Part shown: piece by piece, positions 36,167-43,641 of the stretch | Layout of the letters: each line of letters starts with the position of its first letter | Position numbering within the stretch: position 1 is the stretch's first letter | NCBI RefSeq assembly: GCF_030908385.1 | Contig: NZ_CP133091.1 | Location: 1,384,501 to 1,448,500, forward strand | Length of the DNA stretch: 64,000 bases | Direction of reading: 5' to 3' | Origin: Mangrovimonas sp. YM274 | Lineage (GTDB): Bacteria > Bacteroidota > Bacteroidia > Flavobacteriales > Flavobacteriaceae | Program-made: the position numbers and the translations under genes | Notes under the pieces: model-generated | Databases searched by the model: none | What the model saw: the letters and a program-made list of their open reading frames with translations, nothing else | What the model was told of the DNA's origin: nothing

Positions 36167-37492
36167 ATGAACAAAAAAGTCGCTTTTTACACCTTAGGAT
36201 GCAAGCTTAATTTTTCGGAAACCTCCACCATCGCCAGAAGTTTTTCGGACGAAGGATTTGATCGCGTTGATTTTTCGGAAAAGGCAGATATCTATGTAAT
36301 CAACACGTGTTCGGTTACAGAAAATGCCGATAAGCGTTTTAAAAGTATTGTAAAGCAAACTCAAAAAGTAAATCCAGATGCGTTTGTTGCAGCTGTAGGG
36401 TGTTATGCCCAATTAAAACCTCAGGAACTGGCCGATGTAGATGGGGTAGATTTAGTTTTGGGAGCGACGGAAAAATTTAAAATCACGGACTATTTGAATG
36501 ACTTGAGCAAAAATGATTTTGGAGAAGTACATTCCTGTGAAATTGAGGAGGCCGATTTTTATGTAGGGAGTTATTCCATTGGTGATAGAACACGAGCGTT
36601 CCTTAAAGTACAGGATGGATGTGATTATAAGTGTACCTATTGTACCATTCCTTTGGCTCGTGGTATTTCCAGAAGTGATACCATGGACAACGTTCTGAAA
36701 AATGCTAAGGAAATTTCTGATAAAAATATAAAGGAAATTGTTTTAACTGGTGTAAATATTGGTGATTATGGTAAAGGGGAATTTGGAAACAAGCGTCATG
36801 AACATACATTTTTAGATTTGGTAACCCAATTGGATCAAGTTGACGGAATTGAGCGCTTGCGCATATCTTCCATTGAGCCAAATCTTCTAAAAAATGAAAC
36901 CATTGAACTGGTGTCAAAATCCAGAGCCTTTGTGCCTCATTTTCATGTGCCATTGCAAAGTGGGAGCAATGATATTCTTAAAAAGATGAAACGTCGCTAT
37001 ATGCGAGAGTTGTATGTGGATAGGGTTGATAAAATCAAAGAGGTGATGCCGCATGCCTGTATTGGTGTGGATGTTATTGTGGGGTTCCCAGGGGAGACAG
37101 ACGAACACTTTTTGGAAACATACAATTTTTTGAATGAATTGGATATTTCGTATCTACACGTTTTTACCTATTCTGAACGTGACAACACAGAAGCCGCTTT
37201 AATGGAAGGTGTGGTGCCTAAAAATGTGAGAAGTAAGCGAAGTAAAATGTTAAGAGGGCTTTCGGTTAAAAAGAGACGCGCTTTTTATGAAAGTCAAATA
37301 GGCACGAACAGAACAGTTTTGTTTGAAAGCGAAAACAAGGAAGGTTATATTCATGGTTTTACAGAAAACTATGTGAAAGTGAAGGCGCCTTGGAATCCAG
37401 AGTTGGTTAATACGCTTCATGAGGTAAATTTAACTGCCATAGGAGAGGATGGGATTGTGCGGTTTGAGTTTGTGAAGGCTTTGGTTGTTTAA
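36167..37492 (+). CDS. mtaB: tRNA ct6A37/t6A37 methylthiotransferase
   Basis: The 441-residue radical-SAM enzyme has the N-terminal auxiliary-cluster cysteines Cys12 (TLGCKLN), Cys48 (INTCSVT) and Cys79 (AVGCY). The radical-SAM triad is Cys152, Cys156 and Cys159 (GCDYKCTYCTIPLARG), and a C-terminal TRAM-like region follows. CKLNFSE rather than CQMN, and the PLARG stretch, point to MtaB rather than MiaB or RimO. It adds a methylthio group to t6A at tRNA position 37, which aids decoding of ANN codons. It is a single gene with its own -7 element. Confidence 0.92.
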   Translation: MNKKVAFYTLGCKLNFSETSTIARSFSDEGFDRVDFSEKADIYVINTCSVTENADKRFKSIVKQTQKVNPDAFVAAVGCYAQLKPQELADVDGVDLVLGATEKFKITDYLNDLSKNDFGEVHSCEIEEADFYVGSYSIGDRTRAFLKVQDGCDYKCTYCTIPLARGISRSDTMDNVLKNAKEISDKNIKEIVLTGVNIGDYGKGEFGNKRHEHTFLDLVTQLDQVDGIERLRISSIEPNLLKNETIELVSKSRAFVPHFHVPLQSGSNDILKKMKRRYMRELYVDRVDKIKEVMPHACIGVDVIVGFPGETDEHFLETYNFLNELDISYLHVFTYSERDNTEAALMEGVVPKNVRSKRSKMLRGLSVKKRRAFYESQIGTNRTVLFESENKEGYIHGFTENYVKVKAPWNPELVNTLHEVNLTAIGEDGIVRFEFVKALVV

Positions 37493-37594
37493 GTTGAAGC
37501 TTCATTTTAACTGTTTTTCTCACTGTTCATCCATTTTTTTAATCTCGGAAGTTTTTCAGCGGTAATTTAGAAATTTTAAACTGTTTTTAACTGG

Positions 37595-38113
37595 ATGAAA
37601 CGATTAGTAGCTGGGCTTTCTATGATTTGTGCAATAATAGGCTTTGAGGGGTGTTCTGATAATAACGCTTCTAAGAATGCCTTGGTTGGTGAATGGAAAT
37701 TGACTTCTTGGAGTGCGGATGTATCAATGGACTTGAATAATGATGGTGTTGAAAATGTCAATCTTCTCAAAGAAACGACTTGTGCAAATAATGAGCTTTT
37801 GAAGTTCGAAAGTAATGGCATTGTGGCCTCTGAAAACACATTCAACCCAACAGTCATGATTTCAGAGCTGGATGGGGAAGAAGAGGTTTCCTATGAGGTA
37901 GAAGTTGAATGTGCCGAAGGAGTTATAGGTTTTGCAACAGATTATGTCTATAATACTGCAAATGGCAATGTTCAGATAGGAGAAAATACTGCGGCAACAA
38001 TTGGAGAAAACACACTGACCATAGTGTATGAAAATGCGATAGAAATATATAATACAAATCTATCTGAAGTGGTGGCGACAAAAGATTTGACTAAAGTGTA
38101 CACCAAACAGTAA
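37595..38113 (+). CDS. Small lipoprotein with lipocalin-like domain
   Basis: The 172-residue protein begins with a lipoprotein signal (MKRLVAGLSMICAIIGFEGC, lipobox Cys20). The following segment, LVGEWKLTSWSADVSMDLNNDG, is the start typical of flavobacterial lipocalin-like lipoproteins, and the rest is beta-rich with several cysteines. The location is probably periplasmic, on an outer- or inner-membrane leaflet. Ligand and role are unknown. A strong terminator follows, shared with the convergent gene. Confidence 0.75.
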   Translation: MKRLVAGLSMICAIIGFEGCSDNNASKNALVGEWKLTSWSADVSMDLNNDGVENVNLLKETTCANNELLKFESNGIVASENTFNPTVMISELDGEEEVSYEVEVECAEGVIGFATDYVYNTANGNVQIGENTAATIGENTLTIVYENAIEIYNTNLSEVVATKDLTKVYTKQ

Positions 38114-38130
38114 AGAAGAAACTCACAAAC

Positions 38131-38168
38131 AAAAAACCGAAGCCTTGTATTAAGACTTCGGTTTTTTT
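38131..38168. terminator. Bidirectional intrinsic terminator
   Basis: A stem of A-run plus CCGAAG with CTTCGG plus T-run lies between the lipoprotein gene and the convergent GNAT-like gene and can serve both. Confidence 0.88.
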
Positions 38169-38169
38169 A

Positions 38170-38466
38170 TTATATCCTGATACCTACCGGTAGCATTTTT
38201 TTATATTGTCTGTGTCTTCTTATGAACTTTGCTATTTCTGGACTAGTTGGAACTACACTAATATTTCGGTCCTGAATGTCCGCGAAAACCAACTTTAAAA
38301 AATCCTCAGCAAACTTATCAGACTCCACAGTTTCTGGAATAATAAGCTTGGTTAGAAAAATTTTACGGTCTTGAAGCGAATACTCAATTTTAGCAAGTTC
38401 GTTGTCGATTTTTAGTTCGTATTGACGTAAAAAATCGTTGTCAATTAATTCAGCTGCATCAATCAT
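38170..38466 (-). CDS. Small GNAT-fold protein (YjdJ-like), degenerate
   Basis: The 98-residue protein follows the pattern of the very small GNAT family (Acetyltransf_CG). YELKIDNELAKIEYSLQDRK is followed by a strand ending LIIPE, then FLKLVFADIQDRNISVVPTSPEIAKFIRRH, as in family members. The acetyl-CoA loop normally written RGxG between these parts is missing; here it reads TVESDKFAED. It may therefore not bind acetyl-CoA in the usual way. It is a single gene sharing a terminator with the convergent lipoprotein gene. Confidence 0.65.
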   Translation of the reverse strand: MIDAAELIDNDFLRQYELKIDNELAKIEYSLQDRKIFLTKLIIPETVESDKFAEDFLKLVFADIQDRNISVVPTSPEIAKFIRRHRQYKKMLPVGIRI

Positions 38467-38669
38467 AGTTAATTATTTATTTTAAGGGTCAGTGGGGAAA
38501 CAAAAAAACATTTCTGTAGTTTTGCAGTGCAAATTTACAAAATTTATTACATATATTAAAGCCCTGTAAAGGTTAAGTGTTTAGTAGATAAAACTTTAGG
38601 TTTTTTAGGGGCGTTTTTGGTTTGCAACCAGGTTTTATTGTTGAACTCTTGAGATTGGAATTACAAGGA

Positions 38670-39332
38670 ATGAGCGAGGAGATTATACACGTTTACATGA
38701 TGCCGGGCATGGCAGCAAATCCAACAATTTTTGAACATATTAAATTGCCTGAAGAACAATTTGAAATCCACTGGCTAGAATGGATAATGCCAGAAGATGA
38801 TGAAAGCCTATCTCATTATGCGCAGCGCATGGCTGCTAAAATTAAACATACAAATGTGGTGCTTTTAGGCGTTTCTTTTGGTGGTATTTTGGTTCAGGAA
38901 ATGAGTAAGTTTATACCGGTAAGGAAATTAATTGTGGTTTCCAGCGTTAAGGGTAGCTATGAGTTACCTAAACGCATGAAAATGGCAAAATTTACAAATG
39001 CTTACAAATTATTGCCTACACAATTGGTCAAACATGTTGAGACCTTAAGTAAATATGCGGTGGGTAAAACAATGTCCAAACGAGTAGAGTTGTATAAAAA
39101 GTATCTATCGGTTACGGATAAGCAGTATTGGGATTGGGCGATTAAACAAGTAATATCTTGGGACCAGAAGGAAGCCCACCCTAATGCTATTTATATCCAT
39201 GGCGACAAAGATGGGATATTTCCACATTCCTGTGGGGGTAATTGTATTGTAGTGAAAGGAGGTACCCACATAATGATTGTGAACAGATATCGTTGGTTTA
39301 ATGAACATTTGCCTCAACTAATTTTGAGTTAA
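38670..39332 (+). CDS. Alpha/beta hydrolase
   Basis: From the ATG at 38670 the protein has 220 residues. The nucleophile elbow GVSFGG places the catalytic Ser at 69. An acid candidate lies in HGDKDGIFP and the catalytic His in GGTHIMI near the C-terminus, in the right order for the fold. There is no signal peptide, so it is cytoplasmic. The substrate is unknown. An in-frame TTG at 38622 would add 16 residues and is less likely. A -7 element TAGTTTTG lies at 38517-38524. The lytic transglycosylase gene follows after 48 bp and may be co-transcribed. Confidence 0.8.
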   Translation: MSEEIIHVYMMPGMAANPTIFEHIKLPEEQFEIHWLEWIMPEDDESLSHYAQRMAAKIKHTNVVLLGVSFGGILVQEMSKFIPVRKLIVVSSVKGSYELPKRMKMAKFTNAYKLLPTQLVKHVETLSKYAVGKTMSKRVELYKKYLSVTDKQYWDWAIKQVISWDQKEAHPNAIYIHGDKDGIFPHSCGGNCIVVKGGTHIMIVNRYRWFNEHLPQLILS

Positions 39333-39380
39333 CGAGCAAAGAATGAGGGATTTTTAATAAATTTATATAAAAACAGGATT

Positions 39381-40319
39381 ATGAAGACTTTGAAAAATAT
39401 TTTAGCAGGTTTAGGTTTAATTTGTGTGTCTGGGCTATTTATTTTCGCAACACAAAAATCAAATTCAGATAACCTTTTAACAGAGCCTACTCATTACATC
39501 AACGACTATAATGTCTATGCCTTGAGTGTGCCGGAAAACTTAAATTTTGCTGGTGAATTGGTACCTTTGGAGAATCCCGATATCTATGAACGGATGGATA
39601 GGGAGCTATTAGTGAATACCTATTGGCAATCTAATGGATTGCTGCTGTTTAAACGCGCACATAAATACTTTCCTGTAATTGAACCTATTTTAAAAAAGAA
39701 TGGTGTTCCGGACGATTTTAAATATTTGGCAGTAATTGAAAGTGGCTTGACCAATGCTGTGTCTCCGGCTGGAGCCAGAGGTGTTTGGCAAATTATGCAA
39801 GCGACCGGGAGAGAAAACGGATTGGAAGTAAATGATAATGTTGACGAGCGTTATCACCTTGAAATGGCAACGGAGGTGGCCTGTAAGTACCTTTTGGAGG
39901 CGAAAGAACAATTTGGTACATGGACCCTAGCGGCAGCAGCTTATAATGCGGGTATCAATGGGGTTTCCAGAAGATTGGAAGAGCAAGGCGTGACTGATTA
40001 TTACGATTTGCTTTTGGGAGAGGAAACTGGGCGCTATTTGTTTAGGATAGTGGCATTGAAAGAAATTTTAAACCACCCAAGTAAATATGGCTTCAACTTT
40101 AAGCAAACAGATCTTTATACTCAAGTTCCAACTTATAAGGTAAAAGTGGATACTGCAGTAACTGATTTTTCAAAATTCGCAAAGGATTTTGGAATCAATT
40201 ACAAGATCTTGAAAATTCACAACCCTTGGCTTAGGGAACCACATTTAAATAACAAGTCTAGAAAAGAATATTTTATAGAAATCCCTAAGGATGGCTATTA
40301 CCAGACGTCGAAACCTTAA
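39381..40319 (+). CDS. Secreted lytic transglycosylase (MltD-like SLT domain)
   Basis: The 312-residue protein has an N-terminal hydrophobic export signal (about 8-24) and an SLT domain. Its catalytic Glu is at about 120 in YLAVIESGLTNAVSPAGARG, followed by GVWQIMQATGRENG and the AAAYNAGINGVSRR motif. It cleaves peptidoglycan glycan strands to 1,6-anhydro-muropeptides. No LysM repeat is evident, although the tail (KVDTAVTDFSKFAKDFG) could be one degenerate copy. Its stop overlaps the ATG of the cardiolipin synthase gene by one base, so the two are coupled. Confidence 0.9.
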   Translation: MKTLKNILAGLGLICVSGLFIFATQKSNSDNLLTEPTHYINDYNVYALSVPENLNFAGELVPLENPDIYERMDRELLVNTYWQSNGLLLFKRAHKYFPVIEPILKKNGVPDDFKYLAVIESGLTNAVSPAGARGVWQIMQATGRENGLEVNDNVDERYHLEMATEVACKYLLEAKEQFGTWTLAAAAYNAGINGVSRRLEEQGVTDYYDLLLGEETGRYLFRIVALKEILNHPSKYGFNFKQTDLYTQVPTYKVKVDTAVTDFSKFAKDFGINYKILKIHNPWLREPHLNNKSRKEYFIEIPKDGYYQTSKP

Positions 40320-41779
40320 TGATAGAATTTGTAAAAAGTAATTTTTGGACAATAATTTTAGTATTTAACTATCTTTTGGCAGCTTCAGCAGCTGCCACAA
40401 TTTTGTCTAAAAATATCAATCCTACTAAAACCATCTCATATATTTTGACTTTGGTTTTTTTTCCATTTTTGGGATTGATTGTGTATTACTTTTTTGGACA
40501 GGAGTATCGTAAGAATAAAATATTCAACAGAAAACATATTCTCAACCAAAAGATTATCAAATCGCTTCAAAGGGATTTTGAGTTGGATTTCAGGCAAATG
40601 GCCAAGCTAGATGATTTTTTGGGGGATAAGATAAAATTGGTCAATCTTTTAAAGAAGAGTGAAAATTCACCATTAACCCTGCATAACGATGTAGAACTCC
40701 TTATTAATGGAGATGAGACCTTTGACTGCTTGTTGGAAGATTTAAAAAGAGCAAAGGATCATATCCATTTAGAATATTACATTTTTATTGATGATGATAT
40801 TGGTTCAGAAATTATTGATATTCTATGTAAAAAAGCTTTGGAAGGTGTAGCGGTGCGGTTTAGTTTTGATTCTGTTGGAAGTAAACTGTCCAATGCCACC
40901 CGAAACAAATTGAGTAATAGTGGGGTGGAATTCCATCCCTTTATGCCTGTGCTTTTCAAGAAGTTTACAAGTAAGATGAACTATAGGGATCACCGGAAAA
41001 TAGCAATTATTGATGGTAAAGTGGGGTATCTTGGGGGAATTAATATTGCAGACAATTATTTGAACAAAAGGAAGAAGAATAAACATTTCTGGAGGGATAC
41101 TCACGTTAAAATAACAGGAGCGGCTGTAAAGCCCTTACAGGTACATTTTTTGACAAATTGGGAGTTTGTATCGGGACAATCGTTTAAGGTATCGAAAAAT
41201 CTATTTCCGGAATCGATAGCGACTCCTGGACATGTTGCCGTTCAGATTGCTGCCAGTGGGCCAGATACAGATTGGGCCAATATTATGGAAGCTATTTTTA
41301 CAGCTATAAATACGGCTGATAAATACGTGTATATCACAACGCCGTATTTTATTCCCAACGAACAAATTATTACAGCTTTACAGGTAGCAGCCAAAAGTGG
41401 TGTGGATGTAAGGCTTTTGATTCCCAAGATATCTGATTCTTGGACCGCCAAATATGCCAGTAACTCTTATTTGGAAAGCTTGTTGGAGGCCGATGTTAAG
41501 GTATATCGTTATACAAAAGGGATTATCCACGCCAAAACAATTACCGTAGATGGTGTGTTTTCATCCATAGGGACTTCTAACATGGATTACAGGAGTTTTA
41601 ATATCAATTTTGAAATTAATGCACTTATCTATAATAACGAATTTAGTACGCTGTTGGAAAATCAATTTATGAAAGATTTAAAGGATGCGGAACGGGTTGA
41701 TTTTGAAAGATGGAAATCCAGGCCATTTCATCAAAGGGTAAAGGAATCTTACTGCAGGCTATGGTCTCCGCTTCTGTAA
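40319..41779 (+). CDS. cls: Cardiolipin synthase
   Basis: The 486-residue phospholipase-D-family enzyme has two N-terminal transmembrane helices (about 8-30 and 38-58). Its two HKD motifs are His225/Lys227/Asp232 (HRKIAIIDG) and His404/Lys406/Asp411 (HAKTITVDG). The length equals that of typical bacterial ClsA. It condenses two phosphatidylglycerol molecules to cardiolipin and glycerol in the inner membrane. It is coupled to the lytic transglycosylase gene by a one-base overlap, an envelope-maintenance pair. It converges on the next gene with only 7 bp between. Confidence 0.94.
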   Translation: MIEFVKSNFWTIILVFNYLLAASAAATILSKNINPTKTISYILTLVFFPFLGLIVYYFFGQEYRKNKIFNRKHILNQKIIKSLQRDFELDFRQMAKLDDFLGDKIKLVNLLKKSENSPLTLHNDVELLINGDETFDCLLEDLKRAKDHIHLEYYIFIDDDIGSEIIDILCKKALEGVAVRFSFDSVGSKLSNATRNKLSNSGVEFHPFMPVLFKKFTSKMNYRDHRKIAIIDGKVGYLGGINIADNYLNKRKKNKHFWRDTHVKITGAAVKPLQVHFLTNWEFVSGQSFKVSKNLFPESIATPGHVAVQIAASGPDTDWANIMEAIFTAINTADKYVYITTPYFIPNEQIITALQVAAKSGVDVRLLIPKISDSWTAKYASNSYLESLLEADVKVYRYTKGIIHAKTITVDGVFSSIGTSNMDYRSFNINFEINALIYNNEFSTLLENQFMKDLKDAERVDFERWKSRPFHQRVKESYCRLWSPLL

Positions 41780-41786
41780 ATGATGG

Positions 41787-42485
41787 TTATTGTCTATCTG
41801 TTAAGAGGCTTTTCTTGAATTCTTCAAATAGGAAAATAAGTTCTTTGATATGGTTTTCGGTGTAGGCATAGGCTTGTTTGGTCTGGTCCATATCAAAAGA
41901 AAATAAAGAGAATTTTTTATCCAAAGCCATGAGCTGTTTGGTGCTGGAAACAAAGAAACAGGCAGGTGCCCCAAACGAGTGTTTATAGGTTTTTATAATA
42001 CTGTTGGATAGGTTTTCGGTTTCGTCAATGTAGGTGATGGTTACATATCTATTGTAGTTGCCTGTAATTTTCTTTACATTTTTTTTAGTACCCCAATACA
42101 GTACAATAATTTCAACTTGGTCTCTGTAGGCTTCTGCAATGGTGTTAATGGCTTCTATTTCTTTTTCAACGGGGAAATCCCAAGTAGTTTTGGTAATTAA
42201 GAGGAAAGGATTTTTAATATCATCTGTTTCCAAGTTTCCGCCAGAAACCTTTGGTAGCTTAAGGTTGGGGATAAAAGTATTTAGTAGATGGTTTGCCAAA
42301 AGAGAGTCAAAGAGTATTTCAGCCAATTCATAATCCTTGTTTTCAAATGCTAGATTACTCTTTTTTACATAGGGTTTCAAATGTTGGGAAAGGGCGTCGT
42401 TGAAGTAGACTTTATTATCCTGGGAGTAGGCTAAAAAAGTAGAGGCAAACAGTAATATTGTAAACATTCTAAGCATATGTAACAA
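41787..42485 (-). CDS. Secreted thioredoxin-fold protein lacking the CxxC site
   Basis: The 232-residue protein has a signal peptide (about 1-21, ending AYSQ). The region 93-220 follows the TlpA/thioredoxin pattern: FLLITKTTWDFPVEKEIEAIN aligns with the usual WCxxC segment, and FGAPACFFVSSTKQLM aligns with the cis-proline strand. At the active site Trp102 is followed by Asp103 and Val106, where the two cysteines should be. Redox activity is therefore unlikely; a binding or regulatory role is possible. The start may be Met1, Met4 or Met7. No operon partner is evident. Confidence 0.65.
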   Translation of the reverse strand: MLHMLRMFTILLFASTFLAYSQDNKVYFNDALSQHLKPYVKKSNLAFENKDYELAEILFDSLLANHLLNTFIPNLKLPKVSGGNLETDDIKNPFLLITKTTWDFPVEKEIEAINTIAEAYRDQVEIIVLYWGTKKNVKKITGNYNRYVTITYIDETENLSNSIIKTYKHSFGAPACFFVSSTKQLMALDKKFSLFSFDMDQTKQAYAYTENHIKELIFLFEEFKKSLLTDRQ

Positions 42486-42591
42486 TATTTTATTAATGAG
42501 CAGTTACCTAAAGTTACAAAACCATACAATAAATCCAAAGGTTATTCGTTTAAACTTATTGTTATTTAACGATTTATAAATTATTAAGAAC

Positions 42592-42619
42592 AAAAAAAGC
42601 ACTGTAAATACAGTGCTTT
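42592..42619 (-). terminator. Intrinsic terminator after the TPR membrane protein gene
   Basis: The stem AAAGCACTGTA with TACAGTGCTTT closes a very short loop; the minus-strand T-run follows. Confidence 0.75.
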
Positions 42620-42649
42620 ATTACTTTTATAAGGTTTGGATGTAAAATC

Positions 42650-43213
42650 CTAACGCCTTCTTCCGTGTCGCATGGAGCCGTAGTGTTGGTTCGGCATTTG
42701 AGCTTTCTTCATGCTGTCTTTCATCATTTTTATCTGGTCTGTCAACATACCGCGTTTGTCCAATTTTTGCGCTTCACCAAGAAGAATTTTAGCTTCCTGG
42801 GGTCTTCGTTTACTAAATGCAATACCTGCCAAATTCAATTTGGCCATAGCCAGATCATGATCCATTGCCAACCCAAGGGATACTGCCTTTTTGAAAAATT
42901 TCTCAGCTTCGTTCATATTGGTTTGAGAAACCATGATCCCGTGCAGATAATTGTAATAACCTTCTTGTTTTTTTACTAAGGCACTGGATGGATTTTTAAT
43001 TTTACTTAGCCATTTCTTAGCGCCTTCAAAATCTTGTTTTCTTAATTTAAGAAAGGCTAATAGTATGAACTCATTCTTAAAGTAAAAGAATACAAACACC
43101 AAGGAAAGTAGGATAAGCATAATGCCATTTCCTATATAACTTTCAGTGAATTGATAGATGGCATAACCAAATATTAAGGCAGCTATGACTAGTTTGATAT
43201 TTTTGTTGTACAT
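42650..43213 (-). CDS. Membrane-anchored TPR-like protein
   Basis: The 187-residue protein has two N-terminal transmembrane helices (about 5-22 and 28-47). Helical TPR-like pairs follow (about 55-165; FEGAKKWLSKI, NEAEKFFKKAVSLGL, PQEAKILLGEAQKL). It ends with a His- and Arg-rich tail (HYGSMRHGRRR). Homologous layouts are common and uncharacterised in Flavobacteriaceae. It probably scaffolds proteins at the inner membrane. It is divergent from rpmH across 166 bp. The function is unknown. Confidence 0.7.
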   Translation of the reverse strand: MYNKNIKLVIAALIFGYAIYQFTESYIGNGIMLILLSLVFVFFYFKNEFILLAFLKLRKQDFEGAKKWLSKIKNPSSALVKKQEGYYNYLHGIMVSQTNMNEAEKFFKKAVSLGLAMDHDLAMAKLNLAGIAFSKRRPQEAKILLGEAQKLDKRGMLTDQIKMMKDSMKKAQMPNQHYGSMRHGRRR

Positions 43214-43276
43214 TACCTAATAAAATTTAAGTCTGCAAAGTTAATAAAAAGTATTGAAAATATTTTTTGCTTTTGG

Positions 43277-43307
43277 TTTGCTAGAGTAAAAAGTCTTTGT
43301 ATATTTG
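43277..43307 (+). promoter_or_regulatory. Promoter of rpmH
   Basis: TTTG (43277-43280), a 19-bp spacer and TATATTTG (43300-43307) match the Bacteroidota housekeeping promoter exactly, 72 nt before the rpmH start. It is the best promoter in the window. Confidence 0.8.
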
Positions 43308-43379
43308 CACGCAGTTTTTAGAACGGCTATAAAACTTAGTTACAGTAATAAGCAAAGAAGATTTTAAAGATATAAGACA

Positions 43380-43541
43380 ATGAGTAAAAGAACGTTTCAA
43401 CCGTCAAAAAGAAAGAGAAGAAACAAACACGGTTTCAGAGAAAGAATGGCTTCTGCTAATGGCAGAAAGGTACTTGCTCGTAGAAGAGCTAAAGGAAGAA
43501 AGAAATTGTCTGTATCGTCTGAACCAAGACATAAGAAATAA
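43380..43541 (+). CDS. rpmH: 50S ribosomal protein L34
   Basis: The 53-residue, highly basic protein reads [20 protein letters not shown] and continues with [20 protein letters not shown], the L34 signature. It has the usual short C-terminal extension ([13 protein letters not shown]) seen in Bacteroidota. It is a large-subunit protein near the exit tunnel. No rnpA follows; a terminator separates it from carB. Confidence 0.98.
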   Translation: MSKRTFQPSKRKRRNKHGFRERMASANGRKVLARRRAKGRKKLSVSSEPRHKK

Positions 43542-43564
43542 TGATTGACAATTGTTAATATATT

Positions 43565-43593
43565 AAGGTGTTGCTTAGGTAACGCCTTTTTTT
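43565..43593 (+). terminator. Intrinsic terminator after rpmH
   Basis: The stem AAGGTGTT with AACGCCTT (one G-T pair) closes an 8-nt loop and is followed by seven Ts. Confidence 0.8.
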
Positions 43594-43609
43594 ATATCAT
43601 TTTGATAAC

Positions 43610-43617
43610 TATTTTTG
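43610..43617 (+). promoter_or_regulatory. -7 element for carB
   Basis: TATTTTTG lies 24 nt before the carB start, just beyond the rpmH terminator. The -33 region falls in the terminator T-run and is not distinct. Confidence 0.45.
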
Positions 43618-43641
43618 TAAATAATTTATTCTCTCATAAAA

